Source: Candidatus Binatia bacterium
GTDB lineage: Bacteria > Desulfobacterota_B > Binatia > UBA9968 > JAJDTQ01
Assembly: GCA_022827045.1 (NCBI GenBank)
Contig: JAJDTQ010000038.1
Location: 1-50,972, forward strand
DNA: 50,972 nucleotides
Reading direction: 5' to 3'
The notes under the pieces are model-generated. The model made no database searches. It was not told where the DNA came from and worked only from the letters and a program-made list of their open reading frames with translations. This document shows, in pieces, positions 31,651 through 39,955 of this stretch. Each line of letters opens with the position of its first letter. Positions within the stretch are counted from its first letter, which is position 1. The position numbers and the translations under genes were made by a program.

Positions 31651-33546
31651 TCAGGCGACTTCGGCGTGACCGGCGACTTGAGCGAACAACTCCTTAGCTT
31701 GCCGATGGATTCCGTCGGCGGTCAGGCCATACTTCTCGCGAAGCAGGTCCTGGGGACCCTGCTCAATGTACCAGTCGGGCAACCCAAGACACTTCGTCCT
31801 GACCCCGACAATACCGTTTTCGGATAAAAGTTCAAGAACCGCGGACCCGAATCCGCCCATGGCCGTGGACTCCTCCACCGTGAGCAGGCACTTGACCTCC
31901 CTCGCCACGCTCCCGATCAGCTCGCCGTCCAGGGGCTTTACGAACCGCGCGTTGATCACCGCGGCGGACATCCCCTCCTGCTGGAGCCGCTCCGCCGCCG
32001 CCACCGCCTGGTGCACCGTCACGCCAAGGGCCACCAGCGCGATGTCCGTGCCTTCCCGCAGCAACTCCCCCTTGCCCAGGGGCAAGGGTTGCGGCATCGG
32101 GTCCATTTCCACCCCAAGGCTCGATCCCCGTGGATAGCGAACCGCCGCGGGCCGGTCGTAGCTGACGCACGATTTGACCATGTGCTGCAGCTCGTTCTCG
32201 TCCTTGGGGGCCATGACCACCATGTTGGGCACGTGCCGGAGGTAGGCCAGATCGAAAGCGCCGTGATGCGTCGTGCCGTCCTCGGCCACGAGTCCGCCGC
32301 GGTCGATGCAGAACGTCACCGGCAGGTTCTGCGTGGCGACGTCGTGGACCACTTGGTCGTAGGCCCGCTGCAGGAAGGTCGAGTAGATGGGAATCACCGG
32401 CCTCATGCCCTGCGCCGCCAGGCCGCCGGCAAAGGTCACCGCGTGCTGCTCCGCGATGCCGACGTCATAGAGCCGCTCCGGGAAGACCTTCTCGAACGCG
32501 GCCAATCCCGTCCCCTCGGACATGGCGGCGGTAATGGCGACGATGCGGGGATCTTCCCTGGCCAGTTGGATCAGGGTATTGACGGCAATGCTGCTGTAGG
32601 AGGCCGCGGCGGATTTCTTCTTGGGCCTTCCGGTTTCCCGGTCGAACGGCGAGCTGGCATGGAACCACACGGGGTTGTCCATGGCCGGCCCGTAGCCCAG
32701 CCCCTTCTTGGTAACCACGTGCAGCAGCGTCGGACCGTCGAGCTTCAGGACGTTCTCCAGGGTCGGCAGCAGGTGCTCGAACTTGTGCCCGTCGATGGGT
32801 CCAAAGTACCGGAACCCCAGCTCCTCGAACAACAGACCGGGCAGCAGCAATCCCTTCACCAGCTCCTGGGCCCGGCCGGCCAATCTCTGCACCTGATCGC
32901 CGATGTGCGGCATCCTGCCCAGCACCCGTTTGGTCTCTTCCGTGATCCGGTCGAAGAACTCGCCGGTGATGGTGCGGTTCAGATACGCCGAGATCGCGCC
33001 CACGTTCTTGGAGATGGACATCTGGTTGTCGTTGAGGATCACCAACAGGTCTTTCTTCGATCCTCCCGCCTGTTGAAGGCCCTCCATGGTCAGACCGGAG
33101 GTGAGGGCGCCGTCGCCGACCACGCACACGACCTTGTGCTTCTGCTTCCGCTGCTCCCGGGCCTCCACGAACCCCACCGCCGCGGAGACGCCGGTGCCCG
33201 CATGGCCCGCGTTGAATGTGTCGTACTCGCTCTCCTCGCGCTTGCAGAACCCGCTCAGCCCCTCGAACTGGCGGATGGTGTGAAACTGCCCCCGGCGTCC
33301 GGTCAACAGCTTGTGGGCGTAGGCCTGGTTGCTGGTGTCCCAGACGATGAGGTCCCTGGGGGTGTCCAGCAGGTAATGAAGCGCAACGGTGAGCTCCACG
33401 ACGCCCAGATTGGAGGCGAGGTGGCCGCCCACGTTGGAGATGACCGATATGATCTCCTCGCGGATCTCCTCGCAAAGCTCCGGAAACTGCTCGGGCGAGA
33501 ATCTCTTCAGGTCGGCAGGACTGTCGATCATTTTCAGGATGGACAT
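31651..33546 (-). CDS. dxs: 1-deoxy-D-xylulose-5-phosphate synthase
   Basis: 631 residues, normal for the family. The thiamin-diphosphate motif GDGALTSGLTMEGLQQAG continues to NDNQMSIS. Also visible are the SNLGVVELTVALHY start, KREESEYDTFNAGHAGTG with the catalytic histidine, FRYFGPIDGHKF, and the C-terminal RYPRGSSLG. It condenses pyruvate and glyceraldehyde 3-phosphate to open the MEP pathway. GGAGGAGGAG precedes the ATG. It begins a five-gene run whose later members look like a lipid-export system, so it may serve a dedicated isoprenoid product as well as core supply. Confidence 0.97.
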   Translation of the reverse strand: MSILKMIDSPADLKRFSPEQFPELCEEIREEIISVISNVGGHLASNLGVVELTVALHYLLDTPRDLIVWDTSNQAYAHKLLTGRRGQFHTIRQFEGLSGFCKREESEYDTFNAGHAGTGVSAAVGFVEAREQRKQKHKVVCVVGDGALTSGLTMEGLQQAGGSKKDLLVILNDNQMSISKNVGAISAYLNRTITGEFFDRITEETKRVLGRMPHIGDQVQRLAGRAQELVKGLLLPGLLFEELGFRYFGPIDGHKFEHLLPTLENVLKLDGPTLLHVVTKKGLGYGPAMDNPVWFHASSPFDRETGRPKKKSAAASYSSIAVNTLIQLAREDPRIVAITAAMSEGTGLAAFEKVFPERLYDVGIAEQHAVTFAGGLAAQGMRPVIPIYSTFLQRAYDQVVHDVATQNLPVTFCIDRGGLVAEDGTTHHGAFDLAYLRHVPNMVVMAPKDENELQHMVKSCVSYDRPAAVRYPRGSSLGVEMDPMPQPLPLGKGELLREGTDIALVALGVTVHQAVAAAERLQQEGMSAAVINARFVKPLDGELIGSVAREVKCLLTVEESTAMGGFGSAVLELLSENGIVGVRTKCLGLPDWYIEQGPQDLLREKYGLTADGIHRQAKELFAQVAGHAEVA

Positions 33547-33741
33547 GATCTCCTCCTCCCGTCAAAAAGGGGCTCAACCATCGGTGGTAGCCCAATAAGC
33601 CACCAATTGTTGCAAAGCGCAGACCCTCTGTCAAAGAGGAAGGGCAACGATTGTTCGCGTTTTGGCAACGATCGGGAAAGCCGCTTCGCAGGTGTCGGGG
33701 CCCCGTTGACAGGCCCGGCCTCCGGATGCGGGGCGACGGTC

Positions 33742-33771
33742 TTGACCACCGGCGCCACGGGACGCTATATA
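33742..33771 (+). promoter_or_regulatory. Candidate sigma-70 promoter upstream of the cupin gene
   Basis: TTGACC at 33742-33747 and TATATA at 33766-33771 are separated by 18 bases. The predicted start would leave a leader of about 80 bases, which contains a small hairpin (cgggc...gcccg) near 33788-33811. The surrounding divergent region 33547-33858 has no gene and must also hold the dxs promoter. Confidence 0.5.
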
Positions 33772-33858
33772 AAGAATTCCTGTTTCTCGGGCTGGGCAAG
33801 ACGCCGGCCCGTTTTTGTTCCACGATCAAACGTTCCGCAAAATACAAGGAGTATTTCC

Positions 33859-34989
33859 ATGGGAGAAGATATCAGCGATGCCGTAGCAGAGAAGACCAAG
33901 TTCACCTACGACCACTGGATGGAGGCCCTGGGGCTCCCGATCCACACGGGGTACTTCATCGGGGATCTGCGCACCTGCGACCTCGAGTGGTGGGAAGACC
34001 GCAAGTGCAAGGCGGCCTTCATGCAGCTCATGGGGCAGGAGGGCGTCACCGGCGCCTGGATCCAGGAGATCGCCCCGGGAGAGTCCAGCCCGCCGGTACG
34101 GTTTGCCCTCGACGAAGTTTGCTACGTGGTCGAGGGCCGCGGCACCACCACGGTGTGGCGGGACGACAACGGCACCAAGAAGACCTTCGAGTGGCAGAAC
34201 AACAGCATGTTCATCGTCCCACGCAACTACCACTACACCATCAACAACATGCAGGGCGACAAGGTGGTGCGGCTGCTGCACTACAACTACCTGCCGCTGG
34301 CCATGTCCTCCGTGGGAGACCCGGATTTCTTCTTCGACAATCCTTTCTCCGGACAGGACGTCATCGCCTCCAATGAAGGTGAGTTCTACTCCGAGGCCAA
34401 GATGGTCACCGACTCCGGCAAGTGGAACGTGTGGAACCGGCGCGTCTACTGGTACGGCAACTTTTTCCCGGACATGCGCGCCTGGGACAAGCTGGACGAG
34501 AACAAGAGGCGCGGCGCCGGCGGCCACAGCGTGTTCATCGAGTTCCCCAACTCCGAGCTTTCCTGCCACATGTCGGTGTTCGCGGCGCGCACCTACAAGA
34601 AGGCGCACCGGCACGGCCCCGGCCGGGTCATCGTCATTCCAGCCGGCGAGGGTTATTCGATCATGTGGGAAGAAGGCAAAGAGAAGATCGTGGTGCCCTG
34701 GCACGAGGCCACCGTCTTCGTGCCGCCCAACAAGTGGTTCCACCAGCACTTCAACGCCGGCGTTGCGCCCGCGCGCTACTTGGCCTTCCATCCGCCCATG
34801 CAGTTCCACGGCTACGCGGAGAAGGTCGAGGACCGGGCCAAGGACCAGATCGAGTATCCGGACGAGGATCCCTTTGTCCGGGCCAAGTTCGAGGAAGAGC
34901 TGGCCAAGCGCGGCACCACGAGCCTGATGCACGAGGAAGCCTACACCAACCCCGACTACGAGTGGTCCAAGGGGATGGGCAAACAGTAG
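33859..34989 (+). CDS. Double-cupin protein
   Basis: 376 residues. The start MGEDISDAVAEKTKF is chosen for AAGGAG eight bases upstream, although the frame is open far beyond it. The first cupin is near residues 75-150 (VRFALDEVCYVVEGRGTTTV, MFIVPRNYHYTINN). The second is near 250-320 with likely metal ligands in KKAHRHGPGRVIVIPAGEG and KWFHQHFNAGV. Such bicupins are often dioxygenases or isomerases acting on small acids, but the first half looks poor in metal histidines. It is followed within 15 bases by the EutA-like gene, so the two are probably one operon. The reaction is unknown. Confidence 0.8.
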   Translation: MGEDISDAVAEKTKFTYDHWMEALGLPIHTGYFIGDLRTCDLEWWEDRKCKAAFMQLMGQEGVTGAWIQEIAPGESSPPVRFALDEVCYVVEGRGTTTVWRDDNGTKKTFEWQNNSMFIVPRNYHYTINNMQGDKVVRLLHYNYLPLAMSSVGDPDFFFDNPFSGQDVIASNEGEFYSEAKMVTDSGKWNVWNRRVYWYGNFFPDMRAWDKLDENKRRGAGGHSVFIEFPNSELSCHMSVFAARTYKKAHRHGPGRVIVIPAGEGYSIMWEEGKEKIVVPWHEATVFVPPNKWFHQHFNAGVAPARYLAFHPPMQFHGYAEKVEDRAKDQIEYPDEDPFVRAKFEEELAKRGTTSLMHEEAYTNPDYEWSKGMGKQ

Positions 34990-35002
34990 GGTCGCACCAA
35001 CC

Positions 35003-36523
35003 ATGCACGACGACGCAGACAATCCTGAACACTTTCATCCCGGACCCGATGCCATCGTGGAGGACATCGAAGGGGTCGAGATGTTCTCGCTCACGAGCGT
35101 GGGCATCGACATCGGCTCCTCCACCTCCCACCTGGTGTTTTCCCACCTGACGCTCCGGCGCGAGGGCGCCGGACTGTCGGCCCGGTTCAGGGTCACAGAG
35201 CGGGAGGTGCTGTACCGTTCGCCCATCATGCTGACGCCGTACAGCTCAGGGACCCTCATCGACACGGCCAGGGTGGAGGACTTCATCCACGAGTCCTACC
35301 GCGTGGCCGGCTACACCCACGACGACATCGACACCGGCGCGGTGGTGATCACCGGGGAGGCCCTCAACAAGGAGAACTCCCGCCCGATCCTCGAGTATTT
35401 CGCCAAGGACTCGGGCAAGTTCATCTGCGCCTCGGCCGGCCCCAACCACGAGGCGCTGCTGGCGGCCTACGGCTGCGGCGCGGTGGACCTGTCCAAGTCG
35501 GCCAAAGCCACGGTGCTCAACATCGACATGGGCGGCGGCACCACCAAGCTGTCGGTCATCCGGGACGGGACCGTGACCCAGACCGCGGCCATCAGCGTGG
35601 GCGCGCGTCTCATCGCCTTCGACGAGAACGACGTGGTGACCCGGGTCGAGCTTCCCGCCAAGTTCATCACGAAGGAGCTGGGCACCCCGGTGGAGGTGGG
35701 ACAGGCCGTTACGGAGGACGTCAAGCGAGCGTTCGCCGCCTACATGGGCACCTACCTCTTCAACGTCATCCAGGCGAAGCCGCTTTCCGACCTGGAGGAG
35801 CACCTGCTGGTGACCGATCTGCTGCCCGACTACGACGGCCTGGAAAGCATCGACCACATCGTCTTCTCCGGCGGCGTCTCCGAACACATCTACGATCACG
35901 AAGTGCCGTCCTACGGCGACGTCGGCCCCTATCTCGGCAAGGAAATCCGCGAACGCATCGACGAGCTCAACCGGGCGGAGCTGGTCAAGGAGCCTGTGGA
36001 GGGCATCCGCGCCACCGTCATCGGCGCCGGCGAGTACACCATCCAGGCCAGCGGCAACACCAGCTACATCTCCAGCGAGACGCCGCTGCCGGTCTACGGC
36101 CTCCAGGTGGTGAAGGCGCTCATCGACGAGGAGTGCGACGTCCAGGGCACGATCCGGACGGCGCTGGCCAAGTTCGACCTGGAAAAGTTCAAACCGGGTC
36201 TCGCCCTGGCCCTGGGACTGGAGGGCGTGCCCAACTACAAGTACATCCGGCGCGTGGCCGAAGGCATCGCCGCGGTGGTCAACGACGCGGAGAATCCGTT
36301 GGATCCGGAACTCAACGTCTTCCTGATCCTGGACATGGACGTGGCCAAGTCTCTTGGCGGCATCCTGAAGGAGGAGCTGAAGGTCGCGCCGGAGGTCATC
36401 GCCGTGGACGGCATCGACGTGGGCGACCTGGACTTCATCGACGTCGGCAATGCCATGGGCGTCACCGAGGTCATCCCGGTCACCATCCGCTCGTTCATGT
36501 TCCCGGAAAGCCGGCTGGTCTGA
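35003..36523 (+). CDS. EutA-like reactivating factor (ASKHA ATPase), without EutBC
   Basis: 506 residues. Phosphate-1 motif VGIDIGSSTSHLVFS near residue 33, phosphate-2 LNIDMGGGTTKLSVI near 173, and adenosine motif DHIVFSGGVSEHIY near 285 define an actin/Hsp70-type ATPase. The overall pattern matches EutA, which exchanges damaged cobalamin in ethanolamine ammonia-lyase. No eutB or eutC genes are in the window; instead a cupin gene precedes it and a molybdenum hydroxylase follows. It may reactivate a different enzyme or have a new role. The end is followed by a strong terminator. Confidence 0.85.
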   Translation: MHDDADNPEHFHPGPDAIVEDIEGVEMFSLTSVGIDIGSSTSHLVFSHLTLRREGAGLSARFRVTEREVLYRSPIMLTPYSSGTLIDTARVEDFIHESYRVAGYTHDDIDTGAVVITGEALNKENSRPILEYFAKDSGKFICASAGPNHEALLAAYGCGAVDLSKSAKATVLNIDMGGGTTKLSVIRDGTVTQTAAISVGARLIAFDENDVVTRVELPAKFITKELGTPVEVGQAVTEDVKRAFAAYMGTYLFNVIQAKPLSDLEEHLLVTDLLPDYDGLESIDHIVFSGGVSEHIYDHEVPSYGDVGPYLGKEIRERIDELNRAELVKEPVEGIRATVIGAGEYTIQASGNTSYISSETPLPVYGLQVVKALIDEECDVQGTIRTALAKFDLEKFKPGLALALGLEGVPNYKYIRRVAEGIAAVVNDAENPLDPELNVFLILDMDVAKSLGGILKEELKVAPEVIAVDGIDVGDLDFIDVGNAMGVTEVIPVTIRSFMFPESRLV

Positions 36524-37097
36524 GCCTCGCCAGTTCGGCGAGGGAAGGAATCACGGCCCGGCAGTTTGCGCTGCCGGGCCGTTTTCGTTGGAGCGCCAAC
36601 GGCGACGAGGCCCCGGCGCAGCGGAAACCCTTCACCTCGTTGAGCCAGTGGGGCCGGTACCGGTGCGAGCAGTCGCACGTGCCCATGGGTCCGCACAGGG
36701 CCTTGAAGACGTCACCCTCCTGGCCCACATCCGTGGAGGTCCACTCCCAGATGTCGCCGTGCTTGTTCAGCTTGCCGCCGTTGCAGGCGGCAAGCCATTC
36801 GGCCACCGTGGGCAGCCGCTTTCCCCCCGCCCACTGGCAGTACGCCACCGCATCGTGCCAGGTCACCAGCACCACGGGGTCGGACGCCGCCCCTTCGGGG
36901 TGCGTGCCTTCCGTCCAATGCTCCGGCGCGGGGCGACCGGTGGCGCGGAGGAATCGACGGTATTCCTGGTTGGTGACCTCGGCGGGGTCGAGGACGTCGG
37001 CCAGGCCTTGATGCGCGCTCGTCAAGGCGGCCAGCGGCAGCGCGAGGGCCAGCCCGAGAAGCCGTGCGGCGGCGAATGTGCGAAGTCGGGAGTGCAT
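36495..37097 (-). CDS. Exported SUMF1/FGE-like domain protein, compact
   Basis: 200 residues from an ATG with AGGAGG. A signal peptide (ARLLGLALALPLAALTSAH) is followed by a shortened formylglycine-enzyme-like domain: EVTNQEYRRFLRATGRPAP, PVVLVTWHDAVAYCQWAGG, KRLPTVAEWLAACNG, IWEWTSTDVG and EVKGFRCA. The usual stretch between EWLAA and WEW is almost absent (about ten residues). The last 45 residues run across the terminator of the convergent EutA-like gene, so the C-terminus may be an accidental extension. Such bacterial proteins usually are not sulfatase activators; the role is unknown. Confidence 0.7.
   Translation of the reverse strand: MHSRLRTFAAARLLGLALALPLAALTSAHQGLADVLDPAEVTNQEYRRFLRATGRPAPEHWTEGTHPEGAASDPVVLVTWHDAVAYCQWAGGKRLPTVAEWLAACNGGKLNKHGDIWEWTSTDVGQEGDVFKALCGPMGTCDCSHRYRPHWLNEVKGFRCAGASSPLALQRKRPGSANCRAVIPSLAELARLRPAGFPGT
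36554..36586 (+). terminator. Rho-independent terminator after the EutA-like gene
   Basis: cggcccggcag, loop tttgcg, ctgccgggccg, then tttt. The eleven-pair G+C stem with a T-run lies 30 bases after the stop. It overlaps the 3' end of the convergent SUMF1-like gene. Confidence 0.85.
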
Positions 37098-37240
37098 GTC
37101 TGTCCCTCCTGTCCCCAGGCCCTGGCTCACGGGGCGACGGCGCCGGACCGGTACACATCGACCCGGTCGTGTGTTATGCAAGATGGATCATTTTCGGGCT
37201 TATCGCACACCCATTTCAACAACTTTTCAGAGGTGAGCCA

Positions 37241-39469
37241 ATGGCGGAAAAGCACAGCGTGGGGGTTCCCACACCCCGCATCGACGGCGAGCACAAGGTA
37301 AGCGGCAAGGCCAAGTACGCGGTGGACGTGACGTTCCCGGACATGCTCTGGGGCAAGATCCTGCGCAGCCCCATCTCCTACGGCCGCATCAAGAGCATCG
37401 ACACCAGCAAGGCCATGCAGGTGCCGGGCGTGGTCGGCATCCTCACCGGCGAGGACGTGGCGGGACTGCGCATCGGCCGCCGCGTGGTGGACATGCCCAT
37501 CGTGGCGGACGGCATCGTGCGCTTCATCGGCGAGAAGGTGGCCGCGGTGTCCGCCGAGACCGAGGACGCGGCCGAGGAAGCCGCCGCGCTCATCGAGGTC
37601 GAGTACGAGGAAATGGATCCGGTGCTCGATCCTGTGGAGGCCATGGAGTCCTCGGCGCCGCTGCTGCACCCCGAGGTCCATACCTACAAGGGACTGGTGC
37701 AGAAGCTCGACAGCCCCACCAACCGGGTGATCTACGTCAACTGGGAGAAGGGCGACATCAAGAAAGGATTCGAGGAGGCGGATGTCATCGTCGAGAACAC
37801 CTTCACCACGCCCAAGGTGCATCAGGCCTACATCGAGCCCCATTCCTGCGTGGCCAAGGCCGACCCGGAGACGGGCGCGGCCGAGATCTGGGCGTGCAGC
37901 AAGGTCCCCTACGGCATCCGCGGCCAGGTAGCCGCCGCGGTGCAGGTGGACCCCGAGTCCATCGTGGTGCATCCGTGCTACATCGGCGGCGACTTCGGCG
38001 GCAAGGGCGACTTCATGGACATCGCCCTGTGCTACTCGCTGTCGAAGAAGAGCGGCGGGCGGCCGGTCAAGATCGTGATGGACTACGACGAGGAGTTCAT
38101 CGCCGGCAACCCGCGCCACGCCTCCATCATCAAGGTCCGCACCGGGGCCAAGAAGGACGGGACCATCACCGCCCATCACATGGATTTCATTTTCGACACC
38201 GGCGCCTACTGCGCGTTCAAGCCCAACGGCATCCTCGGCGGACCGCAGAAGTCCCCCGGCCCCTACAACATGCCCAACACGTTCGTGGAAGAGCACATGG
38301 TGTACACCAACCAGGTGCCGTGCGGACACATGCGCTCGCCCGGCGACCCGCAGGGTTTCTTCGCCAACGAGAGCCAGCTCGACCTGCTGGCCGAGGCGCT
38401 GGGCATGAACCCGGCGGACCTGCGCAAGAAGAACCTGCTGGAGGGAGTCCACGACTCGCCGGTGGGCGAGAAGGTCGACTACGTCGGCTCCAACGCGGTG
38501 TTCGACAAGGCCCTCGAAGAGGTCAAGTACTACGAGCCCCGGGCCAAGAACGTCGGCAAGGGCATCGGCCTGGTGCAGTGGTCGGTGAACGGCGGCAAGG
38601 GGTTGGTGAAGTTCCGGCTGGACGACACCGGCACGCTGACGGTTTCCTCGGCCATGCTGGACCAGGGCGTCGGCACCTTCACGCTGCTGGAGCAGATGGC
38701 GGAACAGGAGCTCAAGATCCCGGCCGAGAACATCAGGTTCGAACACTTCGACACCAGCGCCGGCATCCAGGACTCCGGCCTGGGGGGCAGCCGCGGCACC
38801 CGGGTCTACGGCAACGCCGGCTATGACGGCATCATGAAGACGCGGGAGGAGCTACTGGAGGCCGGCGCCAACGCACTGGACGCCCCGAGGGAAGACCTCG
38901 ATCTCGACGACGGACAGGTGGTGCACAAGAGCGCCGACCGCGCCATCAGCTACGCCGACGTGGTCAGGGCCAAGGGCTCGGCTATCGAGACCGAGGGGCT
39001 CTACGACGACACCTCCAAGGTGGCGGACGCGGCCATGTGCGCGCAGATCGCCGAGGTGGAGGTGGACCCCGAGACCGGCAACGTCGAGCTCAAGCGGCTG
39101 GTCACGAGCCACAGCACCGGCACCATCCTGAACCCGCTGATGCACCAGGGCCAGATCGAGGGCGCCAGCATGACCGGCATCGGCTACGGCATGATGGAGC
39201 ACCTCATGGTGGACGACGGCAAGGTCACCACCGCCAACTTCGGCGACTACAAGATCCCCACCATGCGCGACGTGCCGGAGCTGACCACCCTGCTGTCCGA
39301 GCACAAGCGCGGCCCCGGCCCCTACAACAGCATGGCCATCGGCGAGACCGCCAACATCCCCACGGCGGGCGCCATCGCCAACGCCGTGGCCGACGCCTGC
39401 GGCGTGCGTATCATGTCGCTGCCGATCACCTCGGAAAAAGTGTTCGAGGCGCTGAACCGGAAGAGCTAG
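37241..39469 (+). CDS. Molybdenum hydroxylase large subunit (xanthine dehydrogenase/CoxL family)
   Basis: 742 residues; the start is MAEKHSVGVPTPRIDGEHKV after AGAGGTGA. Family motifs appear in order: SGKAKYAVDVTFPDMLWGKI, LRSPISYGRI, IGEKVAAVSAET, HQAYIEPHSCVAKAD, GGDFGGKGDFMDIA for molybdopterin binding, HMRSPGDPQGFFANES, and the active-site glutamate region AIGETANIPTAGAIANAVAD. It hydroxylates an unknown substrate using a molybdopterin cytosine dinucleotide cofactor. The FAD and [2Fe-2S] subunit genes normally found beside it are absent here, so partners must be elsewhere. It lies downstream of the EutA-like gene on the same strand after a terminator. Confidence 0.9.
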   Translation: MAEKHSVGVPTPRIDGEHKVSGKAKYAVDVTFPDMLWGKILRSPISYGRIKSIDTSKAMQVPGVVGILTGEDVAGLRIGRRVVDMPIVADGIVRFIGEKVAAVSAETEDAAEEAAALIEVEYEEMDPVLDPVEAMESSAPLLHPEVHTYKGLVQKLDSPTNRVIYVNWEKGDIKKGFEEADVIVENTFTTPKVHQAYIEPHSCVAKADPETGAAEIWACSKVPYGIRGQVAAAVQVDPESIVVHPCYIGGDFGGKGDFMDIALCYSLSKKSGGRPVKIVMDYDEEFIAGNPRHASIIKVRTGAKKDGTITAHHMDFIFDTGAYCAFKPNGILGGPQKSPGPYNMPNTFVEEHMVYTNQVPCGHMRSPGDPQGFFANESQLDLLAEALGMNPADLRKKNLLEGVHDSPVGEKVDYVGSNAVFDKALEEVKYYEPRAKNVGKGIGLVQWSVNGGKGLVKFRLDDTGTLTVSSAMLDQGVGTFTLLEQMAEQELKIPAENIRFEHFDTSAGIQDSGLGGSRGTRVYGNAGYDGIMKTREELLEAGANALDAPREDLDLDDGQVVHKSADRAISYADVVRAKGSAIETEGLYDDTSKVADAAMCAQIAEVEVDPETGNVELKRLVTSHSTGTILNPLMHQGQIEGASMTGIGYGMMEHLMVDDGKVTTANFGDYKIPTMRDVPELTTLLSEHKRGPGPYNSMAIGETANIPTAGAIANAVADACGVRIMSLPITSEKVFEALNRKS

Positions 39470-39489
39470 CTAGACGGGACGGTTATCGA

Positions 39490-39549
39490 GAAGGGGCGGA
39501 ACGGATTCTCGCGGCGATGCCCGCGGGGAGACGCTCCGCCCCTTTTCCT
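39490..39549. terminator. Bidirectional terminator
   Basis: aaggggcgga and tccgcccctttt pair across a loop of about 40 bases, with T-runs on both strands. It serves the molybdenum hydroxylase and the convergent apaG gene. Confidence 0.6.
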
Positions 39550-39937
39550 AGTGCAGCGACCGCGGTTCGCCGAGGACGAACTCGGCGATCTGGGCATCGA
39601 AGCGGTCGCCGTCGGCGGTGACCATCTGGTAGGTGCCGTGCATGGTGCCGTAGGGGGTGGTGAGCGGGCATCCGGAGGTGTATTGGAAGGATTCTCCCTC
39701 CTGCAGGACTGGGCTCTCGCCCACGACGCCCGGTCCCTTGACTTCCTCCACGTGGCCGCTGGCGTCGGTGATGATCCAGTGGCGGCTCACGAGTTGAACG
39801 GTCTCCGAACCGTCGTTGCTGATCTCCACGGTGTAGAGATAGAACCAGCGGTTGTGCTCCGGAAATGAACGAGACGGGTCGTACTCGGTGGAGACTTCGA
39901 TCCGGACCCCTCGCGTTACCGCCTTCGAGCTACCCAA
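39548..39937 (-). CDS. apaG: ApaG protein
   Basis: 129 residues forming a single ApaG/FN3-like beta sandwich. Its motifs are NRWFYLYTVEISNDGSETVQ, LVSRHWIITDASGHVEEVKG, PGVVGESPVLQEGESFQYTS and TPYGTMHGTYQMV. The start is a TTG at 39937, five bases after an AGGGAGG site. The next upstream TTG (39955) would place that site inside the coding sequence. Family length (about 125-130) agrees. ApaG is linked to ApaH in some bacteria and binds Co or Mg in E. coli; its function is unsettled. It lies 18 bases after the M20 peptidase stop. Confidence 0.92.
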   Translation of the reverse strand: MGSSKAVTRGVRIEVSTEYDPSRSFPEHNRWFYLYTVEISNDGSETVQLVSRHWIITDASGHVEEVKGPGVVGESPVLQEGESFQYTSGCPLTTPYGTMHGTYQMVTADGDRFDAQIAEFVLGEPRSLH

Positions 39938-39955
39938 GGCAACCTCCCTATCCAA

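Noticed and set aside
31651..33546. PQPLPLGKGELL in Dxs as a repeat-derived insertion
   Set aside because: Normal Dxs proteins have a similar LPIGKGEVLREG segment at this place, so it is native sequence.
32011..33858. Long N-terminal extension of the cupin frame over dxs
   Set aside because: The frame is open because of dxs on the other strand; the real start with AAGGAG is at 33859.
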